A stretch of 44,452 bases of DNA from an uncultured Oscillospiraceae bacterium. Lineage in GTDB: Bacteria > Bacillota > Clostridia > Oscillospirales > Oscillospiraceae. Below, in pieces: positions 14,836 to 23,063 of this stretch (positions are counted from its first letter, which is position 1; each line of letters opens with the position of its first letter). The notes under the pieces were generated by a model that had not been told where the DNA came from, did not search any database, and saw only the letters and a program-made list of their open reading frames with translations. Where the stretch lies: positions 1-44,452 of the forward strand of contig CAKTOK010000010.1 of assembly GCA_934589835.1 (NCBI GenBank), in the 5' to 3' direction. The position numbers were made by a program, and so were the translations under genes.

Positions 14836-16424
14836 TGCCTGTTTCGTTTTTTCACAAGCTGTACGCCGCCGTAGACGGCCATGAGCACCCACGCGCCCGC
14901 CAGCGTCGCCAGAAGCGCTCTGGCGGAGGTGGGCAGGGGACCCAGCTCCTCACCGCCTGCGGACAGACTGCTGCGCTGGTCCAGCCGGTACAGGGACGTG
15001 ACGCTCTCCCGCAGCGCCGCCATGTAGGCGTCGTCCACCGTCTCCTTGCGCCGGACGGACTTGGTGACGTCCTCGATGAGCTGGCCCGCCGCGTTCCGCA
15101 GGGAGGCGGAGCCGTTGTATACCGGCGTGGTAAAGGTGTTGTCCACATTGTCCAGCAGCAGACGGGAAGCCTTGAGCTTCACGTCATAGTGGAGCTTGTC
15201 GTCCTCGCCCTCCCGTGCCAGATAATTCTGATAGGCCGCGTCCTGGCGGGCCTTGAGGGTGACGGGAACGTAGCCCTCTGTCTGGGCGTAGGCAATCTGG
15301 ACGTTGTTGGTCAGCAGGTACTGGGCGAACAGCCACGAGGCCAGCACCTCCTGTGAGTCGTCCTTGTTGAACACGCAGACCGACGGGCCCTGAGAGATCA
15401 TCTGCGGGTGGTCGGGATCGAACTGGGGCACGGTCATGACCGCCGTTTCAAAGTTCACATACTTGTCGGCGCTGATGTCGCTCAGCGGCGCGTGGGAGCC
15501 CATCCAGGTGGCGCCCGCCGTGGAGTCCACGGCGAACAGGCACTGGCCCGCGTTCAGGAAGTTGGCGGGATAGCCGGAGATCTTGAAGGTGGAGAACGCG
15601 CCGCTGGCGGTGTGGGCGGCGATATCGTACAGCAGCGACTCCGTGGTGTCGTTGAACAGCAGCACCTCGCCGTCAGGCGTGGAGTAGCCGGCGTCCTTCT
15701 GCCGCAGCATCTGGATCATCATATTGTCCGTGGACTTGTAGAGGAAGGGGAGCAGCACCTGCTGGCCGTTGACGGCAAAGGTGCCGTCGGGGTTTTTGGC
15801 CGCGGCCGCCGCCTCCGACACCTCCCACACGAAGTCCCACGTCAGCGTCTCCGGCAGCTGGTAGCCCAGCGCCTCTACGTAGGTCTTGTTTACATAACAC
15901 GCCTCTGTGGAGCGCATGAAGGGTACGGCGTAGTGGCTGCCGGAAAAGGCGCATTCCTCCAGAAAGCGGGGGATCAGCTCCTCCGCCGTGGGGCCGTCGT
16001 ATCGCAGGGCGCTGCCGCCCAGCCCGTACTGCTCGTCGGCGAACAGAGCGTCCAGCGGGGCCACCACGTTGCGGCCCGTGAGGTAGGTGGCGATGTGGTC
16101 GGGGTAGGTGATGCACACGTTGGGCGTGGTATTGGTGGCGATATTGGTGATCACATCGTTGTAGATCTTGCCATAGTCGGTGTACAGCCGCAGCTTCACT
16201 GTGATATTGGGGTACAGCGTCTGAAAGTCGGCGATGGCCTTGTTGTAGATGTCCACCTGCGTTTTGTTGGTGTCGTTCTTGGCCCAGAAGGTGATCTCAT
16301 ACTGCCGCGACTCGTCAAAGCTGTCCGGCACGGAGAAGGCGCTCTGCTCCCGGGAGCCGTGGCAGCCGCACAAAAGCAGCAGGGATGTCAGCATCAGCGT
16401 CAGCGCGGGGATACGCAGTCTCAT
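14832..16424 (-). CDS. ABC importer extracellular solute-binding protein with C-terminal membrane anchor
   Basis: A 530-residue family 1 (sugar-type) solute-binding protein. It has a signal peptide and lipobox LCGC (Cys21). The binding domain contains the typical start (YEITFWAKNDTNKTQVDIYNKAI) and the hinge-region motif ISQGPSVCVFNKDD. Unusually it ends in a hydrophobic helix (ALLATLAGAWVLMAVYGG) followed by a basic tail (KKRNRH), so it appears anchored at both ends. It is the last gene of the importer operon, overlapping the upstream permease by 4 bases. The substrate cannot be read; a sugar or sugar phosphate is likely from the family. Confidence 0.9.
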   Translation of the reverse strand: MRLRIPALTLMLTSLLLLCGCHGSREQSAFSVPDSFDESRQYEITFWAKNDTNKTQVDIYNKAIADFQTLYPNITVKLRLYTDYGKIYNDVITNIATNTTPNVCITYPDHIATYLTGRNVVAPLDALFADEQYGLGGSALRYDGPTAEELIPRFLEECAFSGSHYAVPFMRSTEACYVNKTYVEALGYQLPETLTWDFVWEVSEAAAAAKNPDGTFAVNGQQVLLPFLYKSTDNMMIQMLRQKDAGYSTPDGEVLLFNDTTESLLYDIAAHTASGAFSTFKISGYPANFLNAGQCLFAVDSTAGATWMGSHAPLSDISADKYVNFETAVMTVPQFDPDHPQMISQGPSVCVFNKDDSQEVLASWLFAQYLLTNNVQIAYAQTEGYVPVTLKARQDAAYQNYLAREGEDDKLHYDVKLKASRLLLDNVDNTFTTPVYNGSASLRNAAGQLIEDVTKSVRRKETVDDAYMAALRESVTSLYRLDQRSSLSAGGEELGPLPTSARALLATLAGAWVLMAVYGGVQLVKKRNRH

Positions 16425-17296
16425 CCCTTGGTGCCCCCTCTCGAAACGCCCTCCATCACCTTTTTGCGGAACAGAAGGAACAGCGCGATCAGCGGCACGG
16501 AGATGACCACCACCGCCGCCATCATGGCGGGGATGTTCTCCCGCCCGAAGCCGTTTTCGCGGATGGCCTGAATGCCGTTGGAGACCAGGAAATAGTTTTC
16601 ATCATCGGTGATGAGGCGGGGCCACACATAGGAGTTCCAGCACTCGATGACCTTCAAAATCACGATGGTCACCACCGTGGGGCGGCAGATAGGCAGCATC
16701 ACCTTCCACAGATACTTGAAGTCAGAGGTGCCGTCCACCTTGGCGGCGTAGTACAGCTCATCCGGGATCTGGGCGAAGTTCTCCTTGAGGAGATAGATGT
16801 AGAACACCGATGTGACCGACGGCAGGATCAGGCCCCAGAACGTGTTGCGTAGGCCCGCGTCCGTAATGGTCACAAAGTTGGTGATGATGACCAGCTCATT
16901 GGGGATCATCATCAGCGCCAGAAAGAGGGTAAAGGCAATATGCTTGCCACTGAAATTGAGACGGGCAAAGGCAAACGCCGCCAGTGTGATGACCGCCAGC
17001 ATGATGGCGGTGGTGGCCACAGTGAAGATCAGCGTGTTCAGAAAGTACCGCGCCAGCGGCACGGCGGTGAAGGCGTCGCGGTAGTTCTGCAGGGTGGGGG
17101 ACAGGGTGAAGAACGCAGGGATGCGCTCGGCGCTGTACGCGCTGTAGCTCTTGACGGAGGTCAGCACCATCCAGTAGAACGGGAACAGCACGATGACGGC
17201 CCACAGTGCCAGCAGCACATAGGTGACGGCGCGGCGTACCGCTCGCCGGCGGCGTGCGGCCAGCTCAAGCTGTTGATAATTGGTATGAGAGTCCAC
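16421..17296 (-). CDS. Carbohydrate ABC transporter permease (MalG/UgpE type)
   Basis: A 291-residue inner-membrane permease with six predicted helices and the EAA loop (ELYYAAKVDGTSDFKYLWKV) that contacts the ATPase, followed by LPICRP. The start is the GTG at 17296, chosen for AGGAGG seven bases upstream; the frame is open further upstream but there lies over the other permease. It overlaps the binding-protein gene by 4 bases. Partner of the 17311-18201 permease. Confidence 0.94.
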   Translation of the reverse strand: MDSHTNYQQLELAARRRRAVRRAVTYVLLALWAVIVLFPFYWMVLTSVKSYSAYSAERIPAFFTLSPTLQNYRDAFTAVPLARYFLNTLIFTVATTAIMLAVITLAAFAFARLNFSGKHIAFTLFLALMMIPNELVIITNFVTITDAGLRNTFWGLILPSVTSVFYIYLLKENFAQIPDELYYAAKVDGTSDFKYLWKVMLPICRPTVVTIVILKVIECWNSYVWPRLITDDENYFLVSNGIQAIRENGFGRENIPAMMAAVVVISVPLIALFLLFRKKVMEGVSRGGTKG

Positions 17297-17310
17297 AGTG
17301 TCGCCTCCTC

Positions 17311-18201
17311 TCAATAGTGGACGTGCTTCCGGCTCACCAGCAGGTTGACGCAGGTGATGGTCAGCACGATGGCAAAAAGGATGATGGCCGCTGCCGACGC
17401 AAAGGACGGATAGCCGCCGGAGTCGCCGTACAGCATATCGTAGATGTAGCCCACCATGGTGTTCATCTGGGCGGCGTTCAGATCCACGCCGAACAGGGCC
17501 ACCGCGTCGCTGTACGCCTTGAATGCGCCGATGAAGCCGGTGATGACCAGATAGAAGAGCATGGGGGAGATCATGGGCAGGGTGATGCGGGTGAAGATGC
17601 GGCGGCGGGGGGTGCCGTCGATGCGGGCGGCGTTGTAGTAATCCTGCTTCACCGACGCCAGTGCGCTGGTGAGGATGAGGATCTTGAAGGGCAGCACCAC
17701 CCATACCGTGTAAAAGCACAGCACGAACATCTTGGCCCAGTAGGGGCCGTCGATGAAGTCCACCCCGGGGCTGCCGAACCAGTGGAGCATCACGTTTACC
17801 AGACCGTCGGTATAGGCGGTCTTTTTGAACAGGATCATAAACACCAGACCCACCGCCAGCGTGTTGGTGACGTAGGGCAGGAAATACACCGTCTGGAACA
17901 GACCCCGCAGCTTTTCGATGGAGCTGAGCCCCAGCGAGAGCAGCAGGGCAAGGCCGGTGGATACCGGCACGGTGATGATGACGAGAATGAAGGTGTTTTT
18001 CAGCGCCTGCAAAAAGTAGGGATCCCGCAGCACATAGCGGTAGTTGAACAGACCCACGCCGGAAAACGTCTGGGACGCGGAGTTGTACCCCTCCTCAAAG
18101 GAGTACACGAACACGTCCACCAGCGGGTAGACCATGAACACGCCCAGAAAGGCGATGGCGGGCAGCAGGTACAGCCAGCCCTTGGCATTTCGTTTGTCCA
18201 T
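17311..18201 (-). CDS. Carbohydrate ABC transporter permease (MalF/UgpA type)
   Basis: A 296-residue permease with six predicted helices: the first (GWLYLLPAIAFLGVFMVYPLVDVFVYSF) is the usual UgpA-type start and the EAA loop reads DYYNAARIDGTPRRRIFTRITLP. It lies 4 bases after the ATPase gene and 14 before the second permease, in one operon. Confidence 0.95.
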   Translation of the reverse strand: MDKRNAKGWLYLLPAIAFLGVFMVYPLVDVFVYSFEEGYNSASQTFSGVGLFNYRYVLRDPYFLQALKNTFILVIITVPVSTGLALLLSLGLSSIEKLRGLFQTVYFLPYVTNTLAVGLVFMILFKKTAYTDGLVNVMLHWFGSPGVDFIDGPYWAKMFVLCFYTVWVVLPFKILILTSALASVKQDYYNAARIDGTPRRRIFTRITLPMISPMLFYLVITGFIGAFKAYSDAVALFGVDLNAAQMNTMVGYIYDMLYGDSGGYPSFASAAAIILFAIVLTITCVNLLVSRKHVHY

Positions 18202-18205
18202 GGCG

Positions 18206-19309
18206 TCACCTCAGGGTGCAGGCCAGCCGCGTCTGCTCCTCCCGATGGAACAGGAACACCTTGTGGGGCTTCAGGGCAAAGCGCACCGTATCCCGGGTGG
18301 TGTCCACGCGGCTGTCGGCGTTGATGATGGCGCGGATGGCCGCGTTTTCACAGTCCGGGTGGGTGCATACCACGCTGATGTCCCGTCCCATGACCTCCAC
18401 GCGGTCCAGCTTGCAGCACAGGGGGCCGTCCTCCGCGAGGATAAAGCCCTCCGGCCGGATGGCGGCATATACCGGCTGATCGGCCGCGCCGTCTACGTCC
18501 AGTACCGCCGCACCGCCTATGTACAGCTTGCCGTCCCCGATGCGCCCGTCAAAGACGTGGATGGGCGGCGTACCCAGAAATTTGGCGACGAACAGGTTCA
18601 CCGGGTTATCGTAGACCTCCTGCGGCCTGCCGATCTGCTGCACCACGCCGTCCTTCATCACCACGATCTCGTCGGAGATGCTCATGGCCTCCTCCTGGTC
18701 GTGGGTGACGAACACGGTGGTCACGTTGGTCTGCCGCTGGATGCGGCGGATCTCCTCCCGCGTCTGGAGCCGCAGCCGTGCGTCCAGATTGGACAGCGGC
18801 TCATCCAGCAGCAGCACGCGGGGCCGCTTTACCAGCGCGCGGGCGATGGCCACCCGCTGCTGCTGACCGCCCGACAGCTCTGCGGGCTTCCGGTCCATCA
18901 GACCCTCCAGCTGCACCAGCTTTGCCGCCTCCAGCGTCCGCTCCGCCATCTCCGCCTTCGTCAGCTTCTCCGCACCCCGCAGGTTCTCCAGCGGGAACAT
19001 GATGTTCTGCCGCACTGTCAGGTGAGGGTACAGTGCGTAGTTCTGGAAGACCAGCCCCACGCCGCGGTGCTCCGGCGGCAGGTGGGTCACGTCGTCCTCA
19101 CCAAAGAAGATCTGCCCTGCGGTGGGCTCCAGCAGGCCGCTGATCAGGTTCAGCGCCGTGCTCTTTCCGCAGCCGGAGGGCCCCAGCAAGCCGATGAGCT
19201 TTCCGTCTGGGATCTCGAACGTAAAGTCGTTGACCGCGATCACATCGCCTCCCGCTTTTTTGCTGCGGTTGGGAAACTTCTTGGTCAGATGTTGCAGCTT
19301 GACCTTCAT
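18206..19309 (-). CDS. Sugar ABC transporter ATPase (UgpC/MsmK type)
   Basis: Energises the importer. The 367-residue protein has Walker A GPSGCGKST (43-51), Q-loop FQNYALYPH, signature LSGGQ (145-149), Walker B LLLDE (166-170) and switch His203. A C-terminal TOBE/MalK-type regulatory domain follows from about 240. The ATG at 19309 begins the conserved MKVKLQHLTKKF and has GGAGACG upstream. In many Bacillota this ATPase serves several importers and sits apart; here it leads a complete four-gene operon. Confidence 0.95.
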   Translation of the reverse strand: MKVKLQHLTKKFPNRSKKAGGDVIAVNDFTFEIPDGKLIGLLGPSGCGKSTALNLISGLLEPTAGQIFFGEDDVTHLPPEHRGVGLVFQNYALYPHLTVRQNIMFPLENLRGAEKLTKAEMAERTLEAAKLVQLEGLMDRKPAELSGGQQQRVAIARALVKRPRVLLLDEPLSNLDARLRLQTREEIRRIQRQTNVTTVFVTHDQEEAMSISDEIVVMKDGVVQQIGRPQEVYDNPVNLFVAKFLGTPPIHVFDGRIGDGKLYIGGAAVLDVDGAADQPVYAAIRPEGFILAEDGPLCCKLDRVEVMGRDISVVCTHPDCENAAIRAIINADSRVDTTRDTVRFALKPHKVFLFHREEQTRLACTLR

Positions 19310-19382
19310 GATGCGTCTCCTTGCCTGTATTTGCGCGGTCGTTCCGCCGTTGCGGGAGGGCCGCGTAGTCGCGTTGAGCACC

Positions 19383-19391
19383 ATTGTACCA
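19383..19391 (-). promoter_or_regulatory. Extended -10 promoter of the ABC importer operon
   Basis: TGGTACAAT on the minus strand, an extended -10 box about 74 bases before the ATPase start. No good -35 was found. Confidence 0.45.
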
Positions 19392-19538
19392 CAGTTCCTC
19401 CGGTAAATCTCCTGTTTTTGCAAATCTTTCCGGAAAATTTTCCCGCCGCAGGTACCCGCCGCCCCACCGCCGCGTAAGATGGAGTGAGCCGAACCGCGGC
19501 TCGCACCATACCGAACGCGATCAAAGGAGGAATATCTC

Positions 19539-20030
19539 TTGTATTCAGAGAGAACGACCGCCGCCGCTGCGGCGGCCCGCGACAGCGCCGCCCGCAGCGA
19601 CGCCGCCTGCCGCGAGATGAACGGCCTGCTGCCCGATGCCTGCGGAAGCATGGCGTTTCCCTATATTGCCATGCAGCGGCAGGATGCCCAACGCTACGAA
19701 AACCGTGAGGCCCTGCTGCAAGGCACGCTGTTCCCGGGGCTGGACCTTCCCTTCCGCAAGGAGCTGCGCTCCCGTTTCCCCAAGGTGAATGAGGCGCTGC
19801 TGGACCTGATGGCGCTGGACTTCGCCATCGATGAGCTGGGCCTGTACCTGACCACCCATCCCGACGACCGGCAGGCACTGGAGCTGTACTGGTCCTACAT
19901 CCGTCTGGGTCGGGAGGGGCGGACGAAATACGAGGAAAGCAACGGTCCGCTGCTGCAAACCGATATCACGGAGGGCAGCTTCCGGTGGCTGGATGACCCG
20001 TGGCCGTGGGACAAGGAGGGGAATGACTGA
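19539..20030 (+). CDS. cotJAB: Spore coat protein CotJA-CotJB fusion
   Basis: One 163-residue frame joins two coat proteins that are normally separate genes of about 80 to 90 residues. Residues about 35-75 match CotJA (SMAFPYIAMQRQ... GTLFPGLDLPF). Residues about 80-163 match CotJB (LLDLMALDFAIDELGLYLTTHPDDRQALELY, ending FRWLDDPWPWDKEGND). No stop or frameshift lies between. The start is a TTG with AAAGGAGG 8 bases upstream. The first 30 residues are Ala/Arg-rich. The stop overlaps the cotJC ATG (TGATG). Probably made in the mother cell during sporulation; no clear sporulation-sigma promoter was found. Confidence 0.9.
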   Translation: MYSERTTAAAAAARDSAARSDAACREMNGLLPDACGSMAFPYIAMQRQDAQRYENREALLQGTLFPGLDLPFRKELRSRFPKVNEALLDLMALDFAIDELGLYLTTHPDDRQALELYWSYIRLGREGRTKYEESNGPLLQTDITEGSFRWLDDPWPWDKEGND

Positions 20031-20626
20031 TGTTTGTCTATGAGAAAAAGCTGCAATATCCGGTGAAGATCAAGAACACCAATCCCCGTCTGGCTGCCCT
20101 CATCATCAGTCAGTACGGCGGACCGGACGGCGAGCTGGGCGCCTCGCTGCGCTATCTGAGCCAGCGCTACTCCATGCCCTATCCGGAGCTGAAGGGCCTG
20201 CTCACCGATATCGGCACCGAGGAGCTGGGACATCTGGAGATGATCGGCGCCATCGTCCATCAGCTGACCTGCAACCTGTCAGAGCAGGACATCAAGACCG
20301 CCGGCTTCGACGCCTATTTCGTAGACCATACTGCCGGCATCTATCCCACCGCCGCCTCCGGCGCACCGTGGAACGCGGCGTCCATGGCGGTAAAGGGCGA
20401 TCTCATCGCCGATCTGACGGAGGATCTGGCCGCCGAGCAGAAGGCCCGTGTCACCTATGACAACATTCTGCGCCTTAGTGACGATCCCGATGTGAACGAT
20501 GTCATCAAATTCCTGCGCGCCCGCGAGATCGTGCACTTCCAGCGCTTTGGCGAGGGCCTGCGTCTGGCAAAGGACCGCATGAACGAGAAGAATATCTACT
20601 TCATCAACCCGTCCTTCGACAGCTGA
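20030..20626 (+). CDS. cotJC: Spore coat protein CotJC, manganese catalase family
   Basis: A 198-residue protein of the manganese catalase family found in inner spore coats. It begins MFVYEKKLQYPVKI, typical of CotJC, and carries helices with metal-ligand patterns EELGHLEMIGAIVH and EIVHFQRFGE. Translation is coupled to cotJAB through a TGATG overlap. It may detoxify peroxide in the coat; enzyme activity of CotJC proteins is not always shown. Confidence 0.95.
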   Translation: MFVYEKKLQYPVKIKNTNPRLAALIISQYGGPDGELGASLRYLSQRYSMPYPELKGLLTDIGTEELGHLEMIGAIVHQLTCNLSEQDIKTAGFDAYFVDHTAGIYPTAASGAPWNAASMAVKGDLIADLTEDLAAEQKARVTYDNILRLSDDPDVNDVIKFLRAREIVHFQRFGEGLRLAKDRMNEKNIYFINPSFDS

Positions 20627-20633
20627 AGCAGGG

Positions 20634-20664
20634 GGGAGGGAAAGGGGATTCCCTTTTCCCTCCC
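20634..20664 (+). terminator. Hairpin after cotJC
   Basis: A 14-bp stem with one G-T wobble (GGGAGGGAAAGGGG / CCCTTTTCCCTCCC) just past the cotJC stop. It has no T tract downstream. Confidence 0.55.
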
Positions 20665-20726
20665 GCTGTGATATGATACATAAAACGATCCCCGCGGCCA
20701 TAGGCTTTCCCGAGGAGGGGAGGACC

Positions 20727-21449
20727 ATGGTACTGCTGATCCCGAAAAAAGCGGTGTATGCCGCGATGCTGGCGGCCGTGCTCATCGCGGCGGCCGCGCT
20801 GGCGCCGCGTCCTGCGCCGGTGCCGACAGCCGCCGCGCCGGCGTCGTCCGATACCACGCTGGTGCTGGATGCCGGACACGGCGGGGAGGACGGCGGCGCC
20901 GTGTCCGACAGCGGCGTGGCCGAGAGCGGCATCAACCTCCAGATCACCCGCCGTCTCTACGAGATCCTGCGATTTCTGGGGCATCCCGCCGTCATGACCC
21001 GTACAGGGGATGCCGCTGTCTGCGATCCCGATGCGGTCACGCTGCGGGAGAAGAAGGTATCCGACCTGAAAAACCGCACGAAGCTGGCCAATGAGACGGC
21101 GGGCGGCCTGCTCATCAGCATCCACCAGAACGCGCTTCCGGGCCATCCAGGCGTCCGCGGGGCGCAGGTGTTCTACAATGCCGTGCCGCCGGCGCAGGCG
21201 CTGGCGCAGACGGTGCAGCGGATGCTGAACGACGCGGTGAACACCGGTGGAGAAAAAGCGGCGAAGCCCATCGGCGACGGTGTGTATCTCATGAACCACA
21301 CCACCTGTCCCGCTATTCTGGTGGAGTGCGGCTTTCTCTCCAATCCGGAGGAGACGGCGCTGCTGGAGCAGCCTGCCTATCAGATGAAAATAGCCGCCGT
21401 CATCGCGGCGGGCTATTGCCAATACTGTACGAACGAGGGAACGACATGA
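20727..21449 (+). CDS. cwlD: N-acetylmuramoyl-L-alanine amidase CwlD
   Basis: Removes peptides from spore cortex peptidoglycan on the way to muramic-delta-lactam, the mark recognised by germination enzymes. The 240-residue protein has an N-terminal signal anchor (VYAAMLAAVLIAAAALA) and an Amidase_3 domain with zinc-site motifs LDAGHGGEDGG, SIHQN and the catalytic ECGFLSN. The ATG at 20727 follows GGGGAGG. Its end overlaps radA by 4 bases, so a sporulation gene and a DNA repair gene share a transcript. Confidence 0.94.
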   Translation: MVLLIPKKAVYAAMLAAVLIAAAALAPRPAPVPTAAAPASSDTTLVLDAGHGGEDGGAVSDSGVAESGINLQITRRLYEILRFLGHPAVMTRTGDAAVCDPDAVTLREKKVSDLKNRTKLANETAGGLLISIHQNALPGHPGVRGAQVFYNAVPPAQALAQTVQRMLNDAVNTGGEKAAKPIGDGVYLMNHTTCPAILVECGFLSNPEETALLEQPAYQMKIAAVIAAGYCQYCTNEGTT

Positions 21450-22810
21450 AAGCAAAAACGGTTTTTTTCTGCACGGAGTGCGGCAGCGAAAGCCCCAAGT
21501 GGTCTGGCCGCTGCGCCGTGTGCGGCGCGTGGAACTCCATGGTGGAGCAGCCTGCGGAGCGTCCCGCTAAGAGCGGTAAGACCTCCTGCACGGCAGAGCC
21601 TGTAAAGGCGTCTCCCATTACATCCTTGCAGGAGGATGAGGAGATCCGTTTTCCCACCGGCATGGGGGAGCTGGACCGTGTACTGGGCGGCGGCGCCGTG
21701 AAAGGCTCGCTGGTGCTGGTGGGCGGCGCCCCGGGCATCGGAAAATCCACGCTGATGCTCCAGATCTGCCAGCAGCTGGGCCGCACCTGCAAGGTGCTGT
21801 ACGTCTCCGGCGAGGAGTCCGCCCGCCAGCTGAAGCTGCGGGCCAGACGGCTGTCCGTGGACAGCGAGAGCCTGTTCGTCCTGTCGGAGACGCGGCTGGG
21901 CGATGTGCTGGCGTGCGTCCGCCGCGAGGCGCCGGACGTGCTGATCGTGGACTCCATCCAGACTCTGTACAACGAGGAGCTGGACGCCCCCGCCGGCGGC
22001 GTAGGACAGGTGAAGGACTGCACCATGGCGCTGATGCAGCTGGCCAAAGGACAGGGCGTCACAGTGTTTGTCATCGGCCATGTCAACAAGGAGGGCTCCA
22101 TCGCCGGCCCTAAGGTGCTGGAGCACATGGTGGACTGCGTGCTGTACTTCGAGGGCGACAGCCGCATGACCTACCGGATCCTCCGCGCTGCCAAGAACCG
22201 CTTCGGCGCCACCAATGAGATCGGCGTCTTCGAGATGCTGGACAGCGGCCTGCGGGAGGTGGAGAATCCCTCGGAGATGCTGCTCTCCGGCCGCCCGCAG
22301 GACGCCTCCGGCACCTGCGTCACCTGCGTCATGGAGGGTGCGCGCCCCGTGCTGGCGGAGATACAGGCCCTCATCGCGCCCTGCGCCGGTGCGCGGCCTC
22401 TTCGCAGCAGCAACGGCTTCGACTATAACCGCGCTGCCATGCTGCTGGCGGTGCTGGAAAAGCGGGGCGGCCTGAAGGTCAGCCAGTGCGACGCCTATCT
22501 GAATATCATCGGCGGCCTGACGCTGGACGAGCCTGCCGCCGATCTGGCCGCCGTGGTGGCCATCGCCTCCAGCTATCTGGACAAGCCCGTGCCAAACGGT
22601 ATGGCCGCCGTGGGGGAGGTGGGCCTCTCCGGCGAGATCCGCAGCGTCAGCCATATGGAGCAGCGCCTTTCAGAGGTAAAGCGATTAGGCTTTACACAGT
22701 GCATCATTCCGGCACATCACGCGGTAGATCTCCGCGCCCGCTCCTCGCTGGAGCTGCTGCCGGTCCGGAATATCTCGGAGGCGCTGCGTCTGCTGGTTCA
22801 GGGGAAATAG
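21446..22810 (+). CDS. radA: DNA repair protein RadA (Sms)
   Basis: A RecA-like hexameric helicase that extends recombination D-loops. The 454-residue protein has the N-terminal zinc finger (Cys9, Cys12, Cys23, Cys26), Walker A GGAPGIGKS from residue 93, the RadA-specific KNRFG at 250-254, and a C-terminal Lon-protease-like domain. The ATG at 21446 overlaps the cwlD stop. A small Cys-rich gene on the other strand overlaps its last 107 bases. Confidence 0.97.
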   Translation: MKAKTVFFCTECGSESPKWSGRCAVCGAWNSMVEQPAERPAKSGKTSCTAEPVKASPITSLQEDEEIRFPTGMGELDRVLGGGAVKGSLVLVGGAPGIGKSTLMLQICQQLGRTCKVLYVSGEESARQLKLRARRLSVDSESLFVLSETRLGDVLACVRREAPDVLIVDSIQTLYNEELDAPAGGVGQVKDCTMALMQLAKGQGVTVFVIGHVNKEGSIAGPKVLEHMVDCVLYFEGDSRMTYRILRAAKNRFGATNEIGVFEMLDSGLREVENPSEMLLSGRPQDASGTCVTCVMEGARPVLAEIQALIAPCAGARPLRSSNGFDYNRAAMLLAVLEKRGGLKVSQCDAYLNIIGGLTLDEPAADLAAVVAIASSYLDKPVPNGMAAVGEVGLSGEIRSVSHMEQRLSEVKRLGFTQCIIPAHHAVDLRARSSLELLPVRNISEALRLLVQGK

Positions 22811-22922
22811 GCACATAATGGACGCAGGGGTGCGCCGCGCTGGGTCGGCCGGCCGCGCCGCAGGTGTCCAGCGTACACAGTCCGTCCCGCTGCCACTGGC
22901 AGCTGTCGGTGCAGGGGATCAT
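22704..22922 (-). CDS. Small Cys-rich protein antisense to the end of radA
   Basis: A 72-residue protein. Its first 36 residues hold a C-x3-C-x7-C-x4-C-x11-C pattern (IPCTDSCQWQRDGLC... C... PCVHY) like the short Cys-rich proteins of Clostridia often mis-annotated as hydroxymyristoyl-ACP dehydratase. It probably binds metal; the function is unknown. The rest is Pro/Ala-rich and lies over radA, so it may be constrained by that gene. AAAGGAG stands 7 bases before the ATG, the main support for calling it. A palindromic repeat lies in its upstream region. Confidence 0.7.
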   Translation of the reverse strand: MIPCTDSCQWQRDGLCTLDTCGAAGRPSAAHPCVHYVPISPEPADAAPPRYSGPAAAPARSGRGDLPRDVPE

Positions 22923-22941
22923 ACCATCACTCCTTTGGCAG

Positions 22942-22991
22942 TACCGTCGATTGACAAGGGTAAGCACGCCTGCCCTTGTCGATCAACGGTA
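22942..22991. repeat. Palindromic repeat, copy 3 of 3
   Basis: Arms TACCGTCGATTGACAAGGG and CCCTTGTCGATCAACGGTA pair at 17 of 19 positions around a 12-base loop. The fifth base pair is G-C where copies 1 and 2 have A-T, another compensatory change. It lies 20 bases upstream of the Cys-rich gene. Confidence 0.8.
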
Positions 22992-23017
22992 GTGTTTCCG
23001 CGCCGCGCTGTAAATAT

Positions 23018-23057
23018 GAAAAAAAGGGTCTGAAGCCAACGGCTTCAGACCCTTTCT
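23018..23057 (-). terminator. Terminator after the cytidylate kinase-like gene
   Basis: A 15-bp perfect stem AAAGGGTCTGAAGCC / GGCTTCAGACCCTTT with a 3-base loop; on the minus strand eight T follow. It may also stop radA transcripts from the other side. Confidence 0.88.
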
Positions 23058-23063
23058 GCTCTC

